Shown here: positions 53,474 through 61,274 of the stretch, piece by piece
Layout: the number at the start of each line of letters is the position of its first letter
Numbering within the stretch: position 1 is the stretch's first letter
Assembly: GCA_043764095.1 (NCBI GenBank)
Contig: JAYUKX010000124.1
Location: forward strand, 47,627 to 111,626
DNA length: 64,000 nucleotides
Direction: 5' to 3'
DNA from: M3007 sp043764095
Lineage (GTDB): Bacteria; Bacteroidota; Bacteroidia; Chitinophagales; Saprospiraceae
The notes under the pieces: generated by a model
Seen by the model: the letters and a program-made list of their open reading frames with translations, nothing else
Databases searched by the model: none
What the model was told of the DNA's origin: nothing
Made by a program: the position numbers and the translations under genes

Positions 53474-53934
53474 CACACTTTATGCTTGGTTTCCGAATTT
53501 CTAAAATCGTCCAATTGATAAGAGATTACTTTCAAATAATCTAATAATTCGTCCATACCGACTTCTGCTTTATTAGCATTGTATCGTAAAGGTGTTTCCG
53601 TAAGTACATTGTATAATTCGGGAAATTCAGTTCTAATCTCTATGGTAATTAACAAAATGCCATCCGTGAGCGCATCAAAAACAAAATTCCTTTTTCGGCT
53701 CCCCCCTGCCCCAGCGCCTGGAATCTGGTGTTTGAAGTAACTTTCATTTTGGGCTTTGGAGCCATCGTGTTTAAGCCATTTCCGATCGTCGGGAGCAAAT
53801 GGATTTGCGACTTTATTTGTTATTTCGGGTTGGCTGTGCATATCCTGAACATCAGGATATGATGGTTGAGTCAAAAGTAACTTTACTTTTTTGTTCCCAG
53901 CGGTTGGATGCAATCCATTTTTTACTCGTTTCAT
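53473..53934 (-). CDS. conserved protein of unknown function beside PIG-L deacetylase
   Basis: A 153-residue soluble, basic protein (start 53934, MKRVKNGLHPTAG, 17 nt after the PIG-L stop; an ATG nine codons earlier overlaps that gene). It has a proline-containing N-terminal half with HSQPE and W-L-K-H-D-G, a Gly-rich GAGAGGSRKRNFVFDALTDG block near the middle, and a helical C-terminus. I do not recognise the family. Co-directional with the PIG-L and glycosyltransferase genes, likely in their operon. Confidence 0.75.
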   Translation of the reverse strand: MKRVKNGLHPTAGNKKVKLLLTQPSYPDVQDMHSQPEITNKVANPFAPDDRKWLKHDGSKAQNESYFKHQIPGAGAGGSRKRNFVFDALTDGILLITIEIRTEFPELYNVLTETPLRYNANKAEVGMDELLDYLKVISYQLDDFRNSETKHKV

Positions 53935-53951
53935 AATAAATAATTTAGTTA

Positions 53952-54575
53952 TTAAAGCCATTCCATAGCACCTTCAGCATCCGAAAACGGTCGGAAGGCT
54001 TCTACGGAAGGTGTTGTTTCTGCTTCCCAACTATCGTCTTTGAATCCGTAAGTTTGGCTAATAATACTATATTTTTTAGTCCAAATTGGTACCGACAATG
54101 TACTACAAAGCGTTTCAGTTTCGATGGCTCGAGGTAAGTATTTAGTATCGCCGTCTTCATAAGCAAAAATCCAAAGTTTGCTGGCAGATATTTTTCCATT
54201 TTTCCAAAGCTGAATCACAGCCCTACCCGTTTCCTCGTGTCGAAGATGCTTAGTGTACTCGCCTGATGGCGAATGTGTGATAATCAAGTCAAAGTGCTGC
54301 TTGGGTAATAGGTCCAAAATAGCAGATTCAACTGTTTCTTCCGCTAATGGGCGTTGTTCGGGGCCATCGTCCATGTCACCCATATTACCATTGGCATTCA
54401 ATTCCTTCAAAGCCTGATAGAACCGAGGTGCTCGTTTGGAATCATTTCCCCTACAAAGACAAACAATAAAACATTGCCATGATGGGTGGCTCAAAATAGT
54501 GCCGCCCGCCCATAGGGTTTCGTCGTCGGGGTGCGCAACGATGATTGCTACCGATTTTATGTGACTATTTGGCAT
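53952..54575 (-). CDS. PIG-L/LmbE-family deacetylase
   Basis: A 207-residue zinc-dependent N-deacetylase of the LmbE-like fold. The metal-binding motif A-H-P-D-D-E is at residues 14-19, with the third ligand His113 in H-L-R-H-E-E. Substrates in this family are N-acetylated sugars or sugar conjugates. It starts 2 nt after the stop of the glycosyltransferase gene, which suggests that the two act on the same glycan or glycoconjugate. Confidence 0.9.
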   Translation of the reverse strand: MPNSHIKSVAIIVAHPDDETLWAGGTILSHPSWQCFIVCLCRGNDSKRAPRFYQALKELNANGNMGDMDDGPEQRPLAEETVESAILDLLPKQHFDLIITHSPSGEYTKHLRHEETGRAVIQLWKNGKISASKLWIFAYEDGDTKYLPRAIETETLCSTLSVPIWTKKYSIISQTYGFKDDSWEAETTPSVEAFRPFSDAEGAMEWL

Positions 54576-54577
54576 GA

Positions 54578-56971
54578 CTATACAGATTTTTCCATGATGA
54601 GCCGAGCCATTAGATAACTAACGGTGGATTCAGCACCTTGATTGAGGTTGACCGTATTTTCTTCCAATCCATCATAACAACCACCAGTACAGGGATTGTA
54701 TATGATTTGATTTAAGTGATTGTTGCCCAAAAACCAATTAAAGGCAATCGTCATTTTTTCGAAATAACTGGCATCCTGAAAGGTTTTATAAAATAAATTC
54801 ATGGCTAAAATGGTGTAAGCCACATCAATAGGTTGTTCGCCACCTACTACAATAGGTACCAGTTGATGTCCTTTGTACAACCAACCTTTATTAGAAATTA
54901 CTTTTATTTTATCGCCGTTCAACGTAAGCGACAAGAGGAAATCAAAAGAGTTTTTTGCAATTTCTTTATAGACTTTATTGCCCGTTTCGATATACGCCAA
55001 TAGTAAGGCTTCTGGCAAAATACTATTGCCGTAGGTCATATAACTCTCAAACCACTGCCATTTTAATTCTGATTCGTGGCGGTACATTTGAACCAATCGG
55101 TTGGCCAATATTTCTATCAACAAAGAGATTTTGAGCGATTTTTTTTTCAAATTATAGTAATACAAACCTTTTATCGAAAAAGCCATCGCTCGGGTAGAAT
55201 ACATGGATTCCACGTGCAATAACGCATTTTCTAGAACTGACTCGGCTAATTGAATCACATCGGCCGGCAAAATCACTTTTTTTGAAATTAAAAAGCCCAA
55301 AGCCCAAATAGCCCTGCCATTAGAATCGGACAAATTGGTTTCATTGTTTTGTTCCGTAAAATTTTGCTCAAAGTCAACATAGTTATTGAAATTACCGCTG
55401 GGTAATTGGCAATATTTTATAAAATTCAAATACAGTCGAATATACTCCAGATCAGCATTATTGCCCGATATTTGGTAGTGCATACAAAAGGCGATTAAAG
55501 CCCTTGCATTATCATCGAGGGTATAGCCAGATGCGTTATCGGGTTGGTTGAATATCGAAAACTGTAAACACGCAAATGGCGTGGTCATTTTTTTCAGATG
55601 AACTAGGTTGATGTCGGGAAGTTGGTATTTTAACTGAATTGAATCATTTTTTGGAGCAGTATCGTACATTTTTGGGATATTATCGTACATAACAGGTTGC
55701 TGCGTTGTTGATGCAAGTACTTTCCTTGTAATTTTTTGAAGCAATTGGGCATGTGCAATCGCCGAATTTTCCCAAGCGGTTGGTACAATTGTTTGCAAGG
55801 TATTTTGGCTAAATGTATTGCACAGCACATCGTCGTTCAGCAAACGATTTACGCCTTCGGCCAACTGTTGAGCACTTTGAAAATCAATGATGATGCCCGT
55901 GGATGGACTCAAGAGTTCTTTAGCCTGCGGAATGGGCGTAGAAATGATCGGACAACCGCAACTCATTGCATAGGAAAAAGTGCCGCTGACGGCTTGGTTG
56001 GGGTCTTTGGAAGTAAAGAGATAGATATCCGTTAATTGCAAATACTCCAATAAATCATGGAGCGGGAGGTAGCGATTAATAAAAATTACGTGCTTTTGCA
56101 GGGACAAATCTTTAACTTTTGCTTCCAGAGTTTCCCGATATTGCTCACCTTCTGATGCTAACACACCGGGATGCGTTTTACCGATGGCCAAAAACATCAC
56201 ATCTGGATTTTCTTTTATAATATCGGGGAGCGCATCTAACGTTGTTTCAATACTTTTTCCTGCTCCGAGCAACCCAAAAGTGGACAAAACCTTTCTACCT
56301 GTCAATCCATATTTTGCTTTTAACAATGGTTTGTTGATATGGGGCACCAAGTGTGTACCGTGGGCAATTACCTCAATTTTATTTAGTGGAACATTATAAT
56401 CTTTGCTCAAGATATGAGCAGCATTTTTTGTCATCACAATAATAGAATCGCACACAGCAACAATCCTCCGGACGTGCGACAATAAATCATTATCGGGGTG
56501 TGGCAATACCGTATGAAAAACGATCACTACGGGTTTGACCAGTCCATAAAGCAATTGAAGTAGTGCATCGTCACCGGCTTGTTTGAAAAACCCAAACTCA
56601 TGTTGTAGCAAAACAAGTTGTATGTTATGATCTTGGTTGATTGTTTGTGATAATTCAAGGTATGCGCTAGGCTTGTTGGTATCAAGGATAAATTTTACTT
56701 CTTTAGGGTAAAGGTATTTGGTATTCCCAGGTTCCAGCGCACAGACTTTCAAAGAAAAAGAATCATTAAATTTATTATTCATAGCATTCAGCAGATCCTG
56801 CGAATAGGTTGCTATGCCACATTCCTGTGGTGGATACGACGTAATGAACAATACTTCAGGTAGTTGGTTTTCTGGCTGGCGTATAGCTTTAGATTTAAGC
56901 GTGCTATACACGCTAAAAGGAACATGTTTTGCTACCTGTTTTAGATTAAATGTTTGTTCGTTATCCATCAT
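54578..56971 (-). CDS. GT4 glycosyltransferase fused to an (alpha/alpha)-barrel-like domain
   Basis: A 797-residue cytoplasmic protein. Residues about 40-420 are a GT-B glycosyltransferase of family 4: FITSYPPQECGIATYSQDL at the N-terminal nucleotide-sugar fold, VIAHGTHLVP, STFGLLGAGKSIE, and the donor-site block AMSCGCPIISTPIPQAKELL. From about residue 455 to the end is a helical, Trp/Tyr-rich domain (SGYTLDDNARALIAF, SNGRAIWALGFLI, YDGLEENTVNLNQGAEST) like an (alpha/alpha)6 glycan-processing or binding barrel. First gene of an operon with PIG-L and the unknown gene. Confidence 0.85.
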   Translation of the reverse strand: MMDNEQTFNLKQVAKHVPFSVYSTLKSKAIRQPENQLPEVLFITSYPPQECGIATYSQDLLNAMNNKFNDSFSLKVCALEPGNTKYLYPKEVKFILDTNKPSAYLELSQTINQDHNIQLVLLQHEFGFFKQAGDDALLQLLYGLVKPVVIVFHTVLPHPDNDLLSHVRRIVAVCDSIIVMTKNAAHILSKDYNVPLNKIEVIAHGTHLVPHINKPLLKAKYGLTGRKVLSTFGLLGAGKSIETTLDALPDIIKENPDVMFLAIGKTHPGVLASEGEQYRETLEAKVKDLSLQKHVIFINRYLPLHDLLEYLQLTDIYLFTSKDPNQAVSGTFSYAMSCGCPIISTPIPQAKELLSPSTGIIIDFQSAQQLAEGVNRLLNDDVLCNTFSQNTLQTIVPTAWENSAIAHAQLLQKITRKVLASTTQQPVMYDNIPKMYDTAPKNDSIQLKYQLPDINLVHLKKMTTPFACLQFSIFNQPDNASGYTLDDNARALIAFCMHYQISGNNADLEYIRLYLNFIKYCQLPSGNFNNYVDFEQNFTEQNNETNLSDSNGRAIWALGFLISKKVILPADVIQLAESVLENALLHVESMYSTRAMAFSIKGLYYYNLKKKSLKISLLIEILANRLVQMYRHESELKWQWFESYMTYGNSILPEALLLAYIETGNKVYKEIAKNSFDFLLSLTLNGDKIKVISNKGWLYKGHQLVPIVVGGEQPIDVAYTILAMNLFYKTFQDASYFEKMTIAFNWFLGNNHLNQIIYNPCTGGCYDGLEENTVNLNQGAESTVSYLMARLIMEKSV

Positions 56972-57382
56972 AAATTTTATTTTGTAGCAGTTCTGTTAAG
57001 AGTGCCGATAAAGAGAGAAAGTTATAAGAATTTGTTGATACTTAATAAAAAGGGCATCATCAAATAAGGCCGAGCCGCTTGGGCAACAACATTATTGACT
57101 CCACCCTTGAACTCATACTCACATTAAGATAAAATAAGTTTGGTATAATACCCTTACTTACTGCTCGGTAAAATAAGTGTAAACGGTTACCATTCTGTAT
57201 CATACCTGCATTAAACATGCCTTCTGTTTGAAGGCTAAATCGGTTTAATTAAGAATGACCCTGTAGATTGTTGATCCTTAATTGTATACTCATACTCATC
57301 CGAGATTGTTTTTTTTTTGAAAATTCCTTAGCGAAGGGGCAATCCCCACACCGCCCCTTCTAATGCTAACGAATGGTTTTAA
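56972..57382. other. intergenic region upstream of the glycosyltransferase operon
   Basis: A 411-bp gap between two minus-strand genes. It contains a candidate terminator at its right end (57333-57360). The remaining A+T-rich sequence must hold the glycosyltransferase promoter; I see neither a good -7 element nor the 21-bp repeat boxes, and no gene. Confidence 0.55.
57333..57360 (-). terminator. hairpin downstream of the coiled-coil lipoprotein gene
   Basis: GAAGGGGC and GCCCCTTC form a perfect 8-bp G+C-rich stem with a 12-nt loop, 23 nt after the stop codon. The U-run is short and interrupted, so termination is likely but not certain. Confidence 0.55.
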
Positions 57383-57859
57383 TTACTTTTTATTGTTAAC
57401 CGTAAGGTCTTTCAAAGCATTGCCTAATTCATCCATATCGTGGTTGAATTCAGTTTTAAAAGAAGCCCAATCACTTTTTTGGGTTTCATAATTGTTCATT
57501 CTGGCTTTGAAGTCTTTATTCTTTTGCTGTAGATTTTCAATAGTTTGTGTGTAAGCGGCATCTACCTTTTTACCTGCCTTATTCATTTTGGTTTTCAATT
57601 CGGCAATAGCAGCATCGTTGGCATCTATACGCACTTGTGTTTCGGCTTTGAATGCCTGCCACTCCGCCTCATTAGCGGCTTTCGTAGCGGCTGTATTTGC
57701 ATCTTTTTGAGCATCCTTAAGGTCTTCCCTTGCGCCTTCCACTTTGGCATCAGCCTTATTGGATTTAGTGGCGGCGGAGTCACAGCTCGTCATAGAAATA
57801 GCGGTGACAAAAGCCAGCATAGAAGCCATTGTAAATGTTGAAAATGTTGTCTTTCTCAT
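57383..57859 (-). CDS. coiled-coil lipoprotein
   Basis: A 158-residue predicted lipoprotein. The signal peptide runs to a lipobox M-T-S-C with the lipidated cysteine at about residue 26. The mature part is almost entirely helical and charged (KVEGAREDLKDAQKDANTAA, then ELKTKMNKAGKKVDAAYTQT), with heptad periodicity like Lpp-type or YtxH-like stress proteins. Its promoter carries a perfect -7 element and the 21-bp direct-repeat boxes. The function is unknown; a structural or stress role in the envelope is inferred. Confidence 0.82.
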   Translation of the reverse strand: MRKTTFSTFTMASMLAFVTAISMTSCDSAATKSNKADAKVEGAREDLKDAQKDANTAATKAANEAEWQAFKAETQVRIDANDAAIAELKTKMNKAGKKVDAAYTQTIENLQQKNKDFKARMNNYETQKSDWASFKTEFNHDMDELGNALKDLTVNNKK

Positions 57860-57916
57860 TTTTTAATATTATTATTTTTGCAATTAGCAAAATCTTAGTG
57901 AAATAATTTTCACACA

Positions 57917-57977
57917 CAAAGGTATAAGTAATATGCTCAGTGGGCGTTATATAATTTGATGGGAAAGTTATAAAATT
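57917..57977 (-). promoter_or_regulatory. promoter with 21-bp direct-repeat boxes, site C (coiled-coil lipoprotein)
   Basis: -7 element TACCTTTG on the minus strand (57924-57917). Boxes TTATATAATT (57947-57956) and TTATAAAATT (57968-57977) start 21 bp apart, the nearer one 22 nt beyond the -7 element. The distal box is followed by CACAC, as at site B. Confidence 0.72.
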
Positions 57978-57997
57978 CACACGTTGGTATGGATTGG

Positions 57998-58471
57998 CTA
58001 CTGCAAGTACCGTCGGAGTATCCAAGCATCGGTCTCATGTAGCTCCATCAGCCCGGTAAGAAAGTCGGCAGTAACCAAATCTTTATTTTTGCCCGCTGCC
58101 AACTCAATGTCTTTACGCAATTGAGTGATAACGGTTTCATGGTCGCTCAATAGTTCCTTTAGCATTTCTTTTTGAGAAGGGTAGGTATTCGGGGATTCTT
58201 TGAGCCTGGAACACTCGATAAATTCGGCCATAGTACCTATGGTTTTGCTGCCGAGTTTGTTAATGCGCTCAGCAACGGAGTCGATGGATGCTTCAATTTG
58301 CTGGTATTGGCCTTCTAATAACTTATGAAGTTCCATAAAACTTTCACCAGCAACATTCCAATGGAATTTACGTGTTTTGATGTAAAGTGTCATTTCATCT
58401 GCTAGCACACCCTCCAAATTGGAGGCGCTGTTTTTCAGGTTTTTATCGGAAATTCCTATTTTAGGCTTCAT
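57998..58471 (-). CDS. dps: Dps-family ferritin-like DNA-protection protein
   Basis: Stores iron as a dodecamer and protects DNA against peroxide. The intersubunit ferroxidase ligands are complete: His37 (KFHWNV), His49, Asp64 and Glu68 (IDSVAERI), in the exact spacing of characterised Dps proteins. At 157 residues the length is normal. It is the last of four closely packed genes (AI-2E family, iron permease-like, unknown, dps), 6 nt after the preceding gene. Confidence 0.95.
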   Translation of the reverse strand: MKPKIGISDKNLKNSASNLEGVLADEMTLYIKTRKFHWNVAGESFMELHKLLEGQYQQIEASIDSVAERINKLGSKTIGTMAEFIECSRLKESPNTYPSQKEMLKELLSDHETVITQLRKDIELAAGKNKDLVTADFLTGLMELHETDAWILRRYLQ

Positions 58472-58477
58472 ATTTAA

Positions 58478-58870
58478 TTATTTATTTTTATTATGTGAAA
58501 AATATGTTTTGACAAAAGCGTGTTCTTGATTTTCAGTCATTTTATCGGCCTGTTCCACTTCAATTTTGATATGAGCAAAAAGATGATCTGCTCGTAACAT
58601 ATTGAATAGTTCTGTTTTTGCATCTGTTGGGCCAAATAAGAGCACAGCGTCATAATCGCGGATAATATTACCCAAACCTTTGTAATAAGAGGCTTGTTGG
58701 TGCTGCTCTTTATTATGCATCAAATGCTCGCTTTTTACCAAACTCTCCGTTTTATCTTGGTGTGTAAATTCGGATTCAATGATATTTGTTTTGATGGTAT
58801 TATCGGAATATTCCATCAGGTGCGCACTGGAATGATCCATCCAGATACCTAGATTTCTTGATGTTGACAT
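58478..58870 (-). CDS. conserved protein of unknown function, possibly release-factor-like
   Basis: A 130-residue soluble protein. It begins NLGIWMDHSSAHLMEY, a strand-turn pattern reminiscent of the bacterial eRF1-like (baeRF) group's W-x-D-x-x-x-A start, and contains YDAVLLFGPTDAKTELFN and the closing KMTENQEHAFVKTYF. Similar small proteins are found next to dps-type genes in other Bacteroidota, from memory. The family link is tentative. It sits between the iron permease-like gene and dps with 6-nt gaps on both sides. Confidence 0.7.
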   Translation of the reverse strand: MSTSRNLGIWMDHSSAHLMEYSDNTIKTNIIESEFTHQDKTESLVKSEHLMHNKEQHQQASYYKGLGNIIRDYDAVLLFGPTDAKTELFNMLRADHLFAHIKIEVEQADKMTENQEHAFVKTYFSHNKNK

Positions 58871-58876
58871 GCTGTT

Positions 58877-59311
58877 CTATTGTTTAGTATGCGTTATGCG
58901 ATGTGCGGGAGTAGGAATGATGAGTTGGGCCGGTTCTTCGTTTAACTGTTCTGCTGTTTCGGCGTATTCTTTTGATAGTGTAGTTATTTCGTGTTCGGTT
59001 TTTTCACCAACATGAATCACTTCGTTGCGAGCGGTTTCACTTGAAGTAACCAATTCATTGACTTTTAAATGAAGCGATGCTGTAAAGCGGTTGAACGCCT
59101 TTTGAATAATAAATAGACTTAAAAAGGTGAGTGCATGAATCACATCTCTGAAACATTCATGGTAGTTTTGGGTATAAAATTCTTCGCTCCAAAACCAAAT
59201 TACAATCAAAACAAAAGCCACAATAAAAGTGATGGAATTACCCAGTATTACAGTGGCTAGAGCAGTAAATTTTTCAAATACTAGGTCTATTTGTCGGTAA
59301 ATGCGTTTCAT
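58877..59311 (-). CDS. low-affinity iron permease family protein
   Basis: A 144-residue inner-membrane protein with two hydrophobic helices (about residues 20-40 and 62-80) and a long cytoplasmic C-terminal helix. The pattern NRFTASLHLKVNELVTSS-ETARNEVI and EKTEHEI matches the bacterial low-affinity iron permease (Fet4-like) family, which is shorter than fungal Fet4; transport is not proven for such short forms. Its start overlaps the end of the AI-2E gene by 38 nt, indicating coupled translation. Confidence 0.85.
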   Translation of the reverse strand: MKRIYRQIDLVFEKFTALATVILGNSITFIVAFVLIVIWFWSEEFYTQNYHECFRDVIHALTFLSLFIIQKAFNRFTASLHLKVNELVTSSETARNEVIHVGEKTEHEITTLSKEYAETAEQLNEEPAQLIIPTPAHRITHTKQ

Positions 59312-60311
59312 TATATTTAAATTCTTTAAAATAAATTTTAGCGAGTAGTAAAAACATTGCGATCAGGATGGGGCCAAAAATAAATCCAATAAAACCAAAT
59401 AACTGTACACCGATAATTACCCCAAAGAGGGTAATGAGTGGGTGCGTATGCCCAATTTTTTTCATCAGCCACATTCGGGCTACATTGTCCACCGTACCAA
59501 TGACAAAAATGCCATAGATCAAAATGAACGCCGCCTCTCCAGTTAAGCCTTTGGAATATAACACGATGGTGAGTGGTATAAAAGCCAAGGAAACGCCCAA
59601 AAAAGGTATCATACCTGCAACAAAAGTCATAAAAACCCAAAACCACAGATCATCTATACCTGCCAATCGGTAACCAATAAACCCGAAAAAGCCTTGAACC
59701 ACACCCATCATAGGAATACCCAGTGCATTGGAGTACACTAAATTATCCAATTCTGTACGAATATCTTGAATGCTGTTCTCTTTTAATGGTAACCAATTTA
59801 AAAAAGTATGCTCCATTTTTTCGCCATCCATGAGCATAAACCATAGTATAAAGTAGGTCATCAGTAACAGCACCAAACCCACCAGTGTGGCATTTATTAG
59901 ATTCGTTACCTCAAATACGCCCCATTCCGATAAACTTTGTATGCGCTCGGGGGTGAGTAAGTTCATACCTATGCGCGTTTCAAAATTCAGAATGGTGGTT
60001 TTAAAGGATTCTAAAATTTGCTGTGAGTTTTGAAAACCATTGACCACCTTATTACTCAGCAATTGTATTAATCCACTAATAGGTAATAGAATAACCACAA
60101 AAGACCAAAACATGGTGAAGGCAACCGATAACTTATGGTTCCATTGGCGGGTTTCCGTCAGATAATGCGTCGGTTTCCTAAGCAGAACGTATAATGTATA
60201 TGCTCCTAAGAGCGCGGGCGCAAAAGATTTTATATTCCAAAAAATCAACGCGAACAAAGCGAAAATTAAGAACAATAAAAAGAATTGCCGAAATTGAGAG
60301 ATGTGTGCCAA
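59274..60311 (-). CDS. AI-2E family transporter (YdiK/PerM type)
   Basis: A 345-residue inner-membrane protein with about eight helices. Family features include the central amphipathic region, the GVVQGFFGFIGYRLAGI and F-V-A-G-M-I-P-F-L-G-V loop, and the C-terminal GVIIGVQLFGFIGFIFGPIL block. Characterised relatives export autoinducer-2 or act as Na+/H+ antiporters; the substrate here is unknown. It is the first gene of the operon leading to dps. Confidence 0.9.
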   Translation of the reverse strand: MAHISQFRQFFLLFLIFALFALIFWNIKSFAPALLGAYTLYVLLRKPTHYLTETRQWNHKLSVAFTMFWSFVVILLPISGLIQLLSNKVVNGFQNSQQILESFKTTILNFETRIGMNLLTPERIQSLSEWGVFEVTNLINATLVGLVLLLMTYFILWFMLMDGEKMEHTFLNWLPLKENSIQDIRTELDNLVYSNALGIPMMGVVQGFFGFIGYRLAGIDDLWFWVFMTFVAGMIPFLGVSLAFIPLTIVLYSKGLTGEAAFILIYGIFVIGTVDNVARMWLMKKIGHTHPLITLFGVIIGVQLFGFIGFIFGPILIAMFLLLAKIYFKEFKYNETHLPTNRPSI

Positions 60312-60847
60312 GAGTAATATTTAATTAAATTATATTAAAGTATAAAGATAGGTCACATTTCTAAGAAATAACTCAATTTAGAGCATTACACTTTTATTTT
60401 TAACAAAGATTATTGCGTATTTGTAGATTTCAAAAAATTGAAATTTGTGCAATAATGCCTACTTCCTACTTTTTTAGGAACGGTATTGGAATAAAGGTGC
60501 AAATTCAGGCTCCAGATTTTAGTTTCAGATTTTCTGTTTTTTCGCGCGAATAGCCTACCTATTTAAGCGAAAAAAGAGGAAATATGAGGGTAAAAGATGT
60601 GCATCAATTGTACCTTTGTTTCGATACCGTTCCTTAGATAAAAAAGGCTTCGGCGATTGAAAATATAATGCTGAGCCTAGTCGAAGCACAAGCAAAACAT
60701 GCCTACTGCTTCTACAGGCCCAACATATTTCTTCAAGGCCAATCTTGCCTCACTTAGGATATAATACTTCATTTCAAATCTCAAAATATACTATCCAAAA
60801 GAAAAGTGAGGGGCTTCAAAATGGCAGAAACCAATATTTAATTATAG
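60312..60847. other. intergenic region with MITE-like element
   Basis: A 536-bp gap upstream of the AI-2E operon and downstream of the small membrane protein gene. The centre is the repeat element at 60475-60636. A GCTTCG/CGAAGC inverted repeat lies at about 60648-60688. I see no gene; a possible but weak -7 element for the AI-2E gene is TATCTTTA (60350-60343, minus strand). Confidence 0.65.
60475..60636. repeat. 162-bp MITE-like element, copy 1
   Basis: The ends are imperfect 31-bp inverted repeats starting TAGGAACGGTAT and TAAGGAACGGTAT (60475-60505 and 60606-60636). The right two-thirds (60541-60636) is repeated in opposite orientation at 63903-64000. There is no useful open frame. Confidence 0.82.
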
Positions 60848-61033
60848 CTAAATATTGATACTTTGTAGCGAACCTAAGACACCAAAAGCACGTAACAACC
60901 AGAGTACTAACACGACCACAACTACGATATTGAGGATGTTTTTAATTTTCCCATCCATAGGGATATAGGTATTGACTAACCAAAGTAGCACACCTACAAC
61001 AACGAGTGCAATAAGAACATTAAATAAAGGCAT
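60848..61033 (-). CDS. small Thivi_2564-like membrane protein
   Basis: A 61-residue inner-membrane protein (start 61033, MPLFNVLIAL; an ATG nine codons earlier would lie upstream of the likely transcript start). Two helices flank the conserved loop WLVNTYIPMDGKIKNILNIV, which is the hallmark of the Thivi_2564 family. The function is unknown; such genes tend to occur among stress genes. It is transcribed from the promoter with the 21-bp repeat boxes, site D. Confidence 0.85.
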   Translation of the reverse strand: MPLFNVLIALVVVGVLLWLVNTYIPMDGKIKNILNIVVVVVLVLWLLRAFGVLGSLQSINI

Positions 61034-61057
61034 AATAGTATGTTTTAAAGTGAGCTG

Positions 61058-61118
61058 CAAAGGTAGGATACAAAAAACATCATTAATTTACACCATTTTA
61101 GGAATAATTTACATAATT
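61058..61118 (-). promoter_or_regulatory. promoter with 21-bp direct-repeat boxes, site D (small membrane protein / P-ATPase)
   Basis: -7 element TACCTTTG on the minus strand (61065-61058). Boxes TTACACCATT (61088-61097) and TTACATAATT (61109-61118) start 21 bp apart, the nearer one 22 nt beyond the -7 element. The distal box is followed by CCCAC. The boxes end 5 nt before the -33 element of the P-ATPase promoter on the other strand. Confidence 0.72.
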
Positions 61119-61123
61119 CCCAC

Positions 61124-61153
61124 TTGGCTATTCCTTAGAACACCGTAAATTTG
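61124..61153 (+). promoter_or_regulatory. promoter of the P-type ATPase gene
   Basis: TTG (61124-61126), a 19-nt spacer and TAAATTTG (61146-61153) match the Bacteroidota -33/-7 consensus. The leader before the ATG at 61275 would be about 115 nt. Confidence 0.6.
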
Positions 61154-61274
61154 CTTCCACGTAAATATTACAACTAATGATCAGAATTACGTAAGGATGG
61201 CTCGCCTGAATACCTGCTCCTTTGTGGAAACGGTTGTTTCATCATCTTATGAACAATAATACAACATACACTTA

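Noticed and set aside
56972..57060. A box pair upstream of the glycosyltransferase operon (TTATAAGAATT near 57022)
   Set aside because: There is no second box 21 bp away and no -7 element at the fixed distance.
60343..60403. A fifth 21-bp repeat box pair upstream of the AI-2E operon
   Set aside because: The sequences at the predicted positions (TCAATTTAGA and TTATTTTTAA) match the box poorly, so I do not include it in the regulon.
61198..61216. Short similarity of GCTCGCCTGAATACCT to sequence at 63889-63904
   Set aside because: The match is about 14 of 16 bases and does not extend; it could be a relic of the flanking repeat but is too short to claim.
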